In this document: one piece after another, positions 43,780-53,639 of the stretch | Numbering within the stretch: the first letter of the stretch is position 1 | Layout: the number at the start of each line of letters is the position of its first letter | From: Cordylochernes scorpioides | Taxonomy: Eukaryota > Arthropoda > Arachnida > Pseudoscorpiones > Chernetidae | Direction: 5' to 3' | DNA length: 64,000 nt | NCBI GenBank assembly: GCA_030710605.1 | Contig: CP092870.1 | Span: 13,453,991-13,517,990 of the forward strand | The notes under the pieces: generated by a model | Told to the model about the DNA's origin: nothing | The model's database searches: none | Seen by the model: only the letters and a program-made list of their open reading frames with translations | Made by a program: the position numbers and the translations under genes

Positions 43780-43962
43780 GAAAAAAAGACTTCTGATCGT
43801 GCAACTAAAATTTCTTATGGCTTGTGCAATCTATGGGCATACAATGTTGTATTTGACCCATTTTGGAATATTTTAAAAATCAACGATAAGTCGATATTTA
43901 TTCCGACAGGTCGCGCAAGCCATCAACAACTTTTAGATGCACAATTAGGAAATGCCTTTTTC
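43780..43962. mobile_element. family B MITE
   Basis: GAAAAAAAGACTTCTGATCG at the left with TTAA outside (43776-43779), and GCACAATTAGGAAATGCCTT with TTTTC at the right, where the flank is TAAT. The interior has TTATTCCGACAGGTCGCGCA. It has the same size and structure as 655-841. Confidence 0.6.
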
Positions 43963-45611
43963 TAATGCGTGAAGTTGTACTTCAGGATCTCCGTGTTTAA
44001 AGACATGTTAGCCCGAAATCTTGAGATATAAAAGATATAAGAAAAAGAAACCAAAACCTTGATTTCTTATTGATAAAATCAAAGTATAAAAGCAAAGAAG
44101 AATCTTTATTATAAATAAAAAAACCTTAAAGATTCCTTTGACTGAAAAATAAGCATTTCTGTGTTTATAATAGTTTTTCATTTATAATTTTCTCTATAGC
44201 GAGAGAATTATTATCCAATATATATTTGAGCTATTAGGTTTAATCTGTGAAAGATTTCAAACGTTGTTAATTTTTTTTTTCAAATAAGATTCTGGAAAAT
44301 AATAATGGATTTAATAGCCTGAATTCTATTATATCGCATATACGAAACAAATACGTCGTTTAAGAGGAATTTCTATATGATTCAGTCGAATTGAGCAAGG
44401 ATCTATTTGAAAGAGATAAGAGAAATTTCACTTTAACTCGATTAACGAAAATACCTGGAATTTATTTTATTTTTTCTAAAAGATTTGATTTACACCAAAT
44501 ATATTGATTACTTCAATGGATCATTGAAATCCTGAAAAACAGATTTCAAAAAATAAAAAAACGATGTTGCTCACACACAAAAGCTGTTTTAATAATAAAT
44601 TTTACTGAATAAATTTAGAAATGATTATTCAGAAAATTTGATACATCTGACACAGTTATGCCTATAGATATTGAATTATATTCAAACCCATAACGGTATT
44701 CGAATCCTGAAGGAATACCTAAAGAATACCAGAAGGAACTGAATTTGTTCAAGAGCCAAACGTATTTTAGATTACCTCGGAAATATGTGAAAAATATGCG
44801 GTGTTCGATTTATGAATGTAGCTGAAAATAAATTGTATTTTTCGGTTTTCGAAATATTGATATGTTAGAATGTTTTCTACAATAAAATATCGATTTATAA
44901 CATTTTAAATATTTTCAACAATAAAAATAAAAAGACAAACTTATATTTTCCATATTATCAAAAACTGAAAACATTTTTTATCTATCTTAGTTAAAACTAG
45001 CAACTTTATTTTTTTTGTCATATATCCATTTCATGAAATTGAATATTCGTGATTTCAACTTCATAATATTTTCTAAAATATATATTCATTCATTATTTTC
45101 ACTTTATGTAGGCTCATTTTCTCTGGGCAAATTACAAAATATTATAAATCAATTCATGTTCTGAAATAGATCAGCTAAAGCATGCATTTCTGTTGACTTT
45201 GCTTAGAATTTTCAATGAAACTGATTCCTAGATTTATTAATCAAACATTATATTTATGGATCTACAAGAAAGAGAACAAAATATAAAAGAGAAACTATAT
45301 ACCCGTGAGCTTACACACACACTCTGTGGGAACAATTAATCAATTGATATATATATACAACAATTTGATATCATAAACATTTATATTTTTATAAATATGC
45401 CATATATAATGAATATCAAATAAAACTGTACCATATGATTAAGTTACAACTATATGAGTAAGTTTCAAATGAAAATAATTTGTGATGGAAAATGAGAATA
45501 GAGAGAAAGTTGCCTTTAGAAATAATTATGATTCAATATAAAACAGTTGAATAATCGTTTTAAAAGTTATAAATATTTATTAAAACGTGAGTTTCTTTTT
45601 TTTTTTTAGAA
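43963..45611. other. AT-rich DNA, nothing recognised
   Basis: About 1.6 kb without repeats, RNA genes or credible coding sequence. Confidence 0.55.
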
Positions 45612-45716
45612 TGCTATATTTCAAGCGATAATCGCTCTTCAATGGACTTATTTTAAAAAATATCGATGCTTTTTAATAAGCCCATTGAAGAGCGATTATC
45701 GCTTGAAATATAGCAT
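45612..45716. repeat. near-perfect hairpin, 40-bp arms
   Basis: ATGCTATATTTCAAGCGATA, then ATCGCTCTTCAATGGACTTA, at 45612-45651 is inverted at 45677-45716 with a single mismatch. The loop is 25 bases. The palindromic GCGATAATCGC lies within each arm. The length suits a microRNA-like or small hairpin RNA precursor, but the almost full pairing is equally that of a young MITE. No TA duplication is obvious. Confidence 0.7.
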
Positions 45717-46639
45717 TTCATGATAAAATATAAACTAATTATGAGAAATATAGAAATAATTTGTCTCTTTAGATCACGTTGACTGACGCAAAATCTTGCC
45801 TTTTGACATAAATACCTATAAATCATGGGATTTCAAGCATCGATATACCCCTTTCATCATAATATCTAAACCCATATTCATTGTCATGGGGTAGATTTCT
45901 TCAAAGCCGTTACTGTGATACTCTGACTTTTTACGGACTTTATCTCTGCGCCTACTCCTTACGTGTTCTTTTCCCGACCCCTGTTTGTCTCGGATTGCAT
46001 GCAGAGCTAGAAGAAAGAACGCCTACTTATGGCTGTCTGAATCCGTAGCTTAAATTCTCTGTTGTCCACAGTTCCTGGCTACTGCTTCGTCGCCGTTGGT
46101 TTCTAGGTTCGTCCTCATTCCCACCCTCCTGTATCCTGTACTTCGATGCCTGTAGGTTCCTGGCGACGCCATCGCTTCGGGCTCAAGCAAGGTGAGTCGG
46201 AGTACACATCCACGACTTGGCAGACTCTGCTTCTTTGCTCAATACCAGGACGACGAAGAGTGTCTACAAGGATCCTGATGGGTTCTTCCAAAGTCTTTTT
46301 GACGAGAAAGCGCGGAGCACATATAAAGAGAGGAGCCAATAAGAATCCGTGGTGCTGCGTGGGAGGGCCACGCCGTTTCTGCACGTTATCACAAGCACAG
46401 CTCTTCGCATCATGGAGCGTCCTCGTCTGAGCACCGTTCACATCTCGGGGTATTTCTAGCGCTTGGTGCCCGTAGTCTGCGTACACTCCATCATCGTGGC
46501 CTTCACATGTCTCCGTCGCTGCTACTTCGGGAACCATATGCGGTTAATATTATTTTGAGACTATCTCTGAACGCACTGTTTAATCCAGGGTATCCTGGGT
46601 CTACCCAGCCTGTCTGCTTGCACGACTCCTGGAACGGTC
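45717..46639. other. GC-rich region, probably decayed retroelement
   Basis: From about 45940 the sequence is markedly GC-richer than the flanks. Long frames exist on both strands (a 140-codon minus frame at 46115-46537; a 94-codon plus frame at 46146-46430), but they overlap in antisense and neither shows a domain. Because it runs into retrotransposon tail copy 2, it may be more of that element or a separate LTR-type relic. Confidence 0.35.
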
Positions 46640-47030
46640 GCTGGCCCACCGTCACTAACTCTAACCATCGGCCCTCGAATACAAGAGGCGTTCACCATCA
46701 TCGGGCGACCGCCGGACCTGTACTCCTGGATTTTCGCGCTGGTCCTCGAGGCACATGACTTCACAATCTTTTCAGCGGCGAAGCATGCTATCTACGTTTT
46801 CTCCGTAGACCGCGAAATCCATAGTCTCTCTGAAGAACCGCTGGCGATATTATATCGAACTCTGCAGCAATACCCAGAGGTGCCATCTACATTATCTTTG
46901 CTCATAGCATATATTTAATTATCTTCAAATCAGCATCAACATTGTAAATTACCCATGCATAATTTAGTACGGACTCTGCACTTCTTTATCGACAAGGTGT
47001 CAATAAATAATTGTCAAGTGTATTTCTCTT
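46640..47030 (+). pseudogene. 3' tail of a non-LTR-type retrotransposon, copy 2
   Basis: Reads LTIGPRIQEAFTIIGRPPDL, then YSWIFALVLEAHDFTIFSAA, KHAIYVFSVDREI and EPLAILYRTLQQ. It aligns with copy 3 (FSIIGR-PDLQSWIFLV...SAAKYAIYVFFVNREI...DPLAILHQTLQRW) and copy 1. The 3' region has ATCGACAAGGTGTCAATAAA. This is the longest of the three copies. No reverse-transcriptase or endonuclease motif was recognised upstream. Confidence 0.5.
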
Positions 47031-47257
47031 CCAGAGGTATTTCCAATATATTTAATAACTGGCCAAAAACCGATAAACCTTTGAGCAAATAAAAAATTAA
47101 TTTCCCTATAATTAAGTGCCTAGTTTCAAAAGGTTTACTTATTCCAAAAATTTAGAATATGATGAAAGTTCTGAAGTGGTGAATGTTCCCATTGGTAAAA
47201 AATAAATGATATTTTGATCCAATATATGCCTTTTTATTTAAAAATATTGTAACAAAA
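47031..47257. other. AT-rich spacer with shared block
   Basis: Contains GAATATGATGAAAGTTCTGA (shared with 43.08 kb). The stretch GATCCAATATATGCC with TTTTTATT that precedes the LTR element is repeated at about 48085-48110 beyond it. Confidence 0.45.
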
Positions 47258-47994
47258 TATTTATTAATTTTATTATTATTTTTAACAGAGTGGTCACTTT
47301 TATGTTTATATTTTGCTACTCTGTAAATTTCCCTCGTGGCTCATCTTTTGTTCTTGCCTTAAATAAATTGCTGTCTCATCCCGGAATTGGTCTTCCCTAA
47401 TTTTCCATGTGGCATTTTGGTGGAGATGCTGAGTAAATTAAGGAATACAAACTAAAGATCGTCGAGAAGACCTAGAGGCCATGGGTGCTGTGATCTACAT
47501 TTTTAGAGACTGGCTTCAGGATTCCACCGCCGTGTCAAAGCCAATACTTCCCTCCAAGTTGACGATGTCCCTATAGGCGATACGACGACAAAGCTGCTCT
47601 TCACGCCGCAAGAAAAAGGACGCAAAGGTACTAGGGACAAAGTTCCAAGACTTAGATGGAATCCTTGGCAGAAGCACGACAGATCTATGTCAGTATCTAC
47701 AATAATTGCTAGCTGTGGGTCACAGCTCCCAAAGGGAAGAATCTTTATAACAAAGTATTTATTAATTTTATTATTTTTATTAACAGAGTGGTCATTTTTA
47801 TGTTTATATTTTGCTACTCTGTAAATTTCCCTCAAAGGCTTATCTTTTGTTTACCATACAGTTTGTACTTGCCTTTATTGCAATTATTTCTATTGATATA
47901 TATCGTTTAAATCCTTTGCAATTATTTCAAAATCTAACTTAAATAAATTGCTGTCTCATCCCGAAGTTGGTCTTCCCTAATTTCCCACGTGGCA
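47258..47994 (+). mobile_element. small LTR element (TRIM-like) with 5-bp target duplication
   Basis: The left LTR 47258-47414 (TGTAACAAAATA...CCATGTGGCA) and right LTR 47746-47994 (TATAACAAAGTA...CCACGTGGCA) share most of their length. The right one has an extra block of about 90 bp. AATAT lies immediately outside both (47253-47257 and 47995-47999). TTTTGGTGGAGATGC follows the left LTR where a primer-binding site should be, and a purine-rich AAAGGGAAGAA precedes the right LTR. The interior of about 330 bp is GC-richer with broken frames. Too small to be autonomous. Confidence 0.65.
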
Positions 47995-49139
47995 ATATAT
48001 ATAGTGTATACAAAGATGTAATGCCTCGATAAAGGTTGGCGTTCAGCCAGCCGAAATTTTGGCAAAATAAATATTTTATTAAATCCAATATATGCCTTTT
48101 TATTATCTAATATATATATATATATATTAAATTTACTTTATATTACATATCATATGTTTATGCATATATGTATATCTTATTATTGGTTTATTTTAGTTAA
48201 AACCGTATATTAATATATATGGAAACTCTGAAATAAATAATCATCAAATAAAATCTATACAATTTTAACGTGAAACATTTAAATGGAAATCACGCCTGAT
48301 CTTACAAATTAAACCCCGTTGTAAGCTCTGCATCCAACTGTATAGATGGGGTCAGCCATCTGGAAACCCAATAACACGAAGAAAATTACAATTAGAAAAA
48401 CCCACTTTAGAACAAATAATTAAAACTAATTGATTTTATTTTTAATTTCCTTAATTGCAATTTTGAGGAGAGAGATAAACAAAATTGAATCCCAAATTAG
48501 AGATTAGAAATAATAAAATATTTCAATCGGTTTTTTTTTTTTGCAGATTTCTCTCTAATCTGAAAGGTTGCTCTTTTTTCGATTTCACTGTTCAATAAAT
48601 ATAGCACACAATAAATGTTTTGTTGGCTTTTAGGGTGATTTGACTGTAATTTACTGGTAATTTATTATTACGTCTAGAGTGTAAATACGCTATTTGGCTT
48701 TTAGAATCGCTGCATCAATAAGATGATGTGCTGCAGACATGAAACGTAAACGATAGGAAAATATTCTTTGGTATATTCTCAAAGAATTTAAGAAAAATTT
48801 GCGCCTGTAGAGATACATACATTGTTTCGAAACGAAAAGATTGCACAGCAGGCCTATCATAAAGAAATGGCATTTGAAACGTTGCTTCTTTATGAAAAGT
48901 TGTCAAGACGTATTGTGTGAGAAGGAGAATATTTGTCAACATGATTTTAAGTTTAATAGAGGTATACTTGTATAGAGGTTTAGGAGATCTCTTCCCCGAC
49001 ATACATTATTTTAATGAAGAGAAATTTATAAACAACAAGACTATCTTCATGCGTGAGCAGAAAAATGGAATTTTCCATTTCAGAGCAGGATAAAACCGCG
49101 CTTGCTACACACACACACATAACTCTCCTATATTTATAA
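47995..49139. other. AT-rich DNA, nothing recognised
   Basis: A TA microsatellite lies at 48111-48128 and a CA run near 49107. Frames at 48715-49171 (minus) show no domain. Confidence 0.5.
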
Positions 49140-49545
49140 TCACTTATTGGGTCTGGGAATGAAAGAGCCAAGGTTTAGGCTATCAAAAAACTCCACTACA
49201 TGTTTCTTTGTGGTCTGAGAAGACTGATTATTTTGAGGTTTGGGGTTTAAAGACTGGAAAGCCGCTGCCAGCCCTGGCTCGGTCTCTGGCAAGGTACGCT
49301 GTTGATACAGTAGCAACAAAGGCAACGTGCAGGAGCTCGACGCCGTAGCAGAAGGCTCGTTGGCTTGAGTCCCCTGGAGAGGAACAAGACAGTTTTTTGG
49401 CAGGGCTGGAAGGGTCAAATGGGTCTTCTCGATGGTGTAGGAACCGTGGCACCCGACGTAATGCATCCTCATATGAAAATGTTTGACGTTGTATGCGCCA
49501 TCCGCATTCTTTTTAAATATTAACCTTGCCTTTCTGACGACGTGA
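49140..49545 (-). pseudogene. coding relic with possible FLYWCH-type zinc-finger end
   Basis: The minus strand reads CHVVRKARLIFKKNADG, AYNVKHFHMRMHYVG, then THLTLPALPKNCLVPL and a Ser/Pro/Gln-rich tail, stopping at 49140. The spacing C...(C)xARL...HxH resembles the second half of a FLYWCH zinc finger (ARL and H-F-H), with the second cysteine replaced by arginine. A stop precedes the first C, so it is a fragment or a single exon. Composition is GC-richer than the surroundings. Similarity is from memory of the motif only. Confidence 0.35.
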
Positions 49546-50164
49546 CATTATTATCTTTTCTCCTTCCTCTATTAAACATGACAGAGCTACGTTCGAAAAC
49601 TTTCTAAAACATCTCTACAGTAGTATTTACAATATCATGATAAATGTTGTGTCATTAAGGATATAGCATTTCTAGTATTTATAAATTATAATGTTTATTC
49701 AACTCTTTTTATCAGTATGAACCACTTTAGTATTTATTTTTTCAAATTCGATCAAGAAAATATTTTAAAAAGTTATATTTATTTCATTTAACTGTTTAAT
49801 CTAAAAAATATGAAATTATGAGAAACTTTTCATTTTATTTCAATATTATCACCACGTTTTCTGACTAGTGTATGGATCTATTATTTTTAATTCCCCATCA
49901 AATGTAATATTTACAGAAGGGATTATTTATTTAGCATAGTCTCTCTTTATCTCTCTCAAAGCTAATTTTAAGAGAATTCGATCAAACACACACATCCTTT
50001 TTGAAAGAAAGCTTCTAATCCAGCCTGTGGCTGTTTCATTCAGATACCGCCCACCATGTAATACGAGGTGTTTTCTGAACGCGGAATGTCTTGAATTGTC
50101 AGTATACTGTAACTATGCTTGTTTCTACTTTAATTCGATATAGAAATAATTTTAAAGAACGAAA
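49546..50164. other. AT-rich DNA, nothing recognised
   Basis: No feature was recognised. Confidence 0.55.
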
Positions 50165-50395
50165 TTATTCATTGTGCTTAATTGAGTCTTTTTTTTTACT
50201 TTTTATAAATGCAAACTCATCGTTAAGTATGAGACTTCTGAACGCCACTATCTGCTGGTACATTTCTAGAAGAGGGATAGAAATCCCTGTGGCATATCTC
50301 TGTATTGTTGCATCAAGTTGCCATTTGGCAGAATCTTCAGTCTCGACTCCTTCCTCAGACATGTCTTGTATCTTTCCAGAACGTGTTTCCACCAT
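50165..50395 (-). pseudogene. gag-like N-terminal fragment
   Basis: A 76-codon frame starts MVETRSGKIQDMSEEG, continues VETEDSAKWQLDATIQRYAT and ends in a lysine-rich tail at a stop. It is related to the 40573 fragment (ETRSG..., AK.KLGATI). Together they look like the N-terminus of one LTR-element gag family. There is no zinc knuckle, protease or reverse transcriptase nearby. Confidence 0.35.
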
Positions 50396-50543
50396 CCTAC
50401 AAGGTTAGATAAGTGAATAACTCTATTTCAAGTAACCTCCAGAATAATTTATTTACTTCTCACATCAAATTTTAGAGAGTTGTTAAGCCACACAGTATAC
50501 AAAAATACAAATGGTGATTTTATTATACATTTTCCATTTATAA
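50396..50543. other. spacer
   Basis: AT-rich DNA up to the TA target of the mariner element. It includes GTTAGATAAGTGAATAACTC, the leader side of the gag-like fragment. Confidence 0.4.
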
Positions 50544-50545
50544 TA

Positions 50546-51295
50546 CGAGGGTGAGTAGAAAGTAAGGTATTCTACGAGATAATTTCCGAACGCGCGTTGC
50601 TAGGTGAAATCCGACAACACCGCTGCCTTCCTTGGTTCCCCCTCTACCGTCTAGAACCTTCCCGGTGATCTTGGGACGCTCAGTCGCTGTCTGGCAGCCG
50701 TTCGCGATGGAGCTTCCCCTTAGCTCTCCCGCCAAGTGCGAGTTGCGCTCAGTTATACGCTTTTTAAATGCGAAAAATAATTCTCCGGTCGAAATTCACC
50801 GTCAGTTAGTGGAAGTGTATGGTGAGAAGTGCATGGGCATCAAAAATGTGCGGAAATGGTGCCGGGAGTTTAACGAGGGGCGGATAAACGTCCACGATGA
50901 ACGGCGGTCTGGGCGGCCGAGTTTGCCGGGATCAACCGTGGCTCGAATCGACAAAATGGTGCGCGCAAACCGGCGGATAACCCTTGAAGAGATCGAGGAT
51001 GGCCTGAATGAAGATTGCAGCCACTTCTCCGTGCAAAAGATTGTGTCTGAGACCCTCGGCTACAGAAAGGTGTCCGCCAGGTGGGTCGACAAGTGGCTCA
51101 AAGAGGCGGCGGGAGAGTGGTACAACACCGGAATTACAAATTGGTTGACAGGATGAAAAAAGTGATTGAGCATCAAGGCGACTATGTAGAAAAATAGCAA
51201 AGTGTCCAACCTTTCCAATGATGTATAAAAAGTTGTGATTAAATGTGTTTTTCTATGAAAAAAAAAAGGAGACACTACTTTTCTACTCACCCTCG
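50546..51295 (+). mobile_element. internally deleted mariner element
   Basis: The ends CGAGGGTGAGTAGAAAGTA and, inverted, CGAGGGTGAGTAGAAAAGTA are bounded by TA on both sides (50544-50545, 51296-51297). At 750 bp it is much shorter than a full mariner (about 1.3 kb). The N-terminal DNA-binding domain and the last codons of a transposase are joined with the catalytic part missing, so it can move only with help from another element. Confidence 0.8.
50707..51156 (+). pseudogene. mariner transposase, DNA-binding part fused to tail
   Basis: From MELPLSSPAKCELRSV it encodes about 149 residues. A first helix-turn-helix covers residues 8-60 (VIRFLNAKNNSPVEIHRQL, VRKWCREFNEGR), a linker DERRSGRPS follows at about 64-72, and a second helix-turn-helix lies at about 78-130. 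At about residue 140 it jumps to EWYNTGI, normally near the C-terminus. A one-base loss near 51139 then shifts the frame, and the expected end (LVDRMKKVIEHQGDYVEK) is found in the next frame to a TAG at about 51195. The DD34D catalytic core is absent. The upstream start at 50632 is less likely, because the family begins near MELPLS. Confidence 0.75.
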
Positions 51296-51297
51296 TA

Positions 51298-51629
51298 CAT
51301 ATTCTATTTATTAAAATAAATATAAAATATCAATTTTAATACAAAATATATGAAAATTAATGTTAAAATTTAAAATAAAATTGGTGCATTAGCCATGATG
51401 CAACAATATATTAATAATCATGTCGCGAACCATACAATATAAAGATAGGTAAATCGATTTCTCATTAGTTAGGGATAATGTGAATAGCAAAAATATTCCA
51501 TGGCTCATTGAATATATTGATGTTCCATGTTTATATGATAGATCAAATTATTTCTTATCTTCATTTAGGAAGAGATAAAATTTTATGATTATTATCTATT
51601 AATAGTAGGCGCCTTTCGCTTTGTCATCT
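51298..51629. other. AT-rich DNA, nothing recognised
   Basis: No feature was recognised. Confidence 0.55.
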
Positions 51630-51940
51630 GAGAGATGTTCTCCATCATCGGCCGGACCTGCAGTCCTGGATCTTTCTAGTTGATCTCTAGGACCACGCCA
51701 TCACCATCTCCTCAGCGGCGAAGTACGCGATCTACGTATTCTTCGTAAATCGCGAAATACGTGATGTCTCTGGAGACCCTCTGGCGATTCTCCACCAAAC
51801 TCTCCAGCGCTGGCAGAGGCTCCATGTTCTTTGTACATAGTATGATGCATACATATATAATTATCTTTTTTAAATAGTGCAGAATGTGAACTTTGAAAGT
51901 ATTGACAAGATGTCAATAAAACTATTTTAATTGTCATGGT
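51630..51940 (+). pseudogene. 3' tail of a non-LTR-type retrotransposon, copy 3
   Basis: Reads FSIIGR, PDLQSWIFLVDL, a stop, then AITISSAAKYAIYVFFVNRE and GDPLAILHQTLQRW to a stop after LHVLCT. The 3' UTR has ATTGACAAGATGTCAATAAA, as in copy 1. The in-frame stop makes it a dead copy. Confidence 0.5.
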
Positions 51941-52020
51941 CTATTAATATTATTATTCTCTCAATACCCAAATGGATCTTTAATAATTATCACATCGCAC
52001 TTAACATTGAAAATGTTAGC

Positions 52021-52168
52021 ATGCATTAGCGCGCCATCTGTATTGAAAATTCGAAACTATTATAGGCGCATATGATTCTTTTAAAAATTAAATAGCTAAC
52101 AGATTCAAAAGAATCATACGCGTTTAGAATAGTTTCAAATTTTCATAACAGATGGCGCGCTAATGCAT
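52021..52168. mobile_element. family A minimal element, both termini present
   Basis: ATGCATTAGCGCGCCATCTG at the left and CAGATGGCGCGCTAATGCAT at the right, exact inverted ends of 20 bp. GAAACTATTATAGGCGCATA is mirrored by ATACGCGTTTAGAATAGTTT. 148 bp in all, without the long-form interior, the simplest complete copy in the window. Confidence 0.7.
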
Positions 52169-52299
52169 GATAATACACTTAATGTTATTTATTTGCATAT
52201 ATTCTACGTAAATTCCAAACAAATAATTAACAGTGGAGGTTAATTAATTAGATGAGCATCTATTTACAAGCGTGAATGTCGATAATTCCGAGTTATGAA

Positions 52300-52530
52300 G
52301 TTCTACAATGTAAGGAACCTCCATGGATTAGACGTGTGTAGGCTCATTAGCATTGCCAATCTTCTTCTTAATTGGCCGTCTAACATCATGAGCTTGTGCT
52401 AATTAGCACGTTTGGGCGCCACGTCCGGGGATTAGGAGGCGCCAACTTGCTGATTGATTTAGTGAGACTTCTTAACACCCCTTCGCATCTCGTGTTTGTT
52501 ACCTTCTGTGGGGGCGTATCCTTTTCTTCC
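52300..52530. promoter_or_regulatory. candidate regulatory/conserved non-coding block
   Basis: An unusually complex, non-repetitive stretch in a repeat-rich region: GGCTCATTAGCATTGCC, CTTCTTAATTGGCCG, GTGCTAATTAGCACG (a homeodomain-like palindrome) and GGGCGCC...GGCGCC around CGTCCGGGG. No frame. I infer possible regulatory function only from motif density. No conservation data are available. Confidence 0.25.
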
Positions 52531-52920
52531 TCTATCCTGAATACATTAAACATTTCCTACAGCTACTTAAGCTGAATACATTATGTTCTAACTTGTGAAA
52601 ATGAAAGATTGATTTGAAATCCATTTTATAGTATTTTCGCTTTTATAATTTTAAGATAAAAGGATAGAATCATATTAAATTAATTACTTAATAAAACACC
52701 TACTGTGAGAAAAGTGAAACTCTTCATTTCTATTAACTAAAGCTTATTAACGGAACGTAAAAGAGCGAAGGAGAAAAGTTTTTTTTTTATTAATTTAACG
52801 TCAAAATGAGGATTTTTCCAGCCTCTAAGTTCTTCTCTCTCTATATATACAGGAGTAACTATAATGAACATTGAAAGAAAGAGATACATTTATATATTAG
52901 ACATTTATGTTATACATCAA
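52531..52920. other. AT-rich DNA, nothing recognised
   Basis: No feature was recognised. Confidence 0.5.
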
Positions 52921-53555
52921 AAATAGTTCAATCTACTTATATATTTGCCTTATTCTGTCTGTTTGTCTGTTTGTCTGAAGCTCACGGATAGAATGCGCGC
53001 TCATTGGCTGCAAGGGAACACGTGTCCTCCCTGCCCCCCTCTAGACAACCCTGTTATTCAAAAACCATACATCCAATCGCCATGAAATTCTGGGATATTA
53101 TTAGGTATATCCCCGGAAAGGTTTTCGAAAAATAATTTCTTGAATATCTTGAATATCTTTAGAGTTATTTGCAGAATTGTAGATGTAACTCGCAAGCAGC
53201 GCCGCCAAACGGTGATAGGCTTAAGCTTGCTGCTCCACCCCTGTTGACCTTGGGTCGTCGTGTGAGTCACAGCATGATGCAACAAAAAACACTCTCTCTG
53301 GGGATTGCGGCGTCAACAACCTGTAAGTTTGTGCCTCTCTCATAAACCTGTCTATACAGACCACCCTGTCTATAGCGACCACTCTAGACAACCCTGTTAT
53401 CAGCTGTGTGATACATCCACCTGTCTATACAGACCACCCTGTTAATAGCGACCACCCAAATCAACGTTTTTAGAATATATTCGCACTCGGGTAAACCCCG
53501 GGCGTTGCCCGGGCCATTCGTCTAGTTTTTTATAACAGATGGCGCGCTAATGCAT
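52921..53555. mobile_element. family A right half, split by a Helitron
   Basis: AAATAGTTCAA at 52921-52931 and TTTTTTATAACAGATGGCGC at 53526-53545, ending GCTAATGCAT at 53555, join to the normal family A right end (compare ATAGTTTCAAATTTTCATAA at 52.13 kb). The left half upstream is not recognisable. Confidence 0.6.
52932..53525 (+). mobile_element. non-autonomous Helitron, 594 bp
   Basis: Begins TCTACTTATATATTTGCC after host A (52931) and ends with hairpin CCCGGGC GTT GCCCGGG, CATTCGT and CTAG (53522-53525) before host T. Termini are confirmed because the host is a family A element whose sequence resumes across the insertion. The interior has GTCTGTTTGTCTGTTTGTC, a GC-rich middle and two repeats of CTGTCTATACAGACCACCCT. 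No Rep/helicase. Confidence 0.75.
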
Positions 53556-53639
53556 CGTATATATATACATATATATATATATATGTTATATTGAAATATT
53601 TTATTTAAAATTATGTTATATTCAAGTATTATTTTATTT
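53556..53639. repeat. TA microsatellite
   Basis: Alternating TA with short interruptions, between the family A end and the family G repeat. Confidence 0.6.

Noticed and set aside
46115-46537. 140-codon minus-strand frame as a gene
   Set aside because: Overlaps a plus-strand frame of similar length in GC-rich DNA, with no recognisable domain. Composition explains it.
49228-49452. Second minus-strand frame inside the FLYWCH-like relic
   Set aside because: It is an out-of-phase shadow of the 49140-49545 frame.
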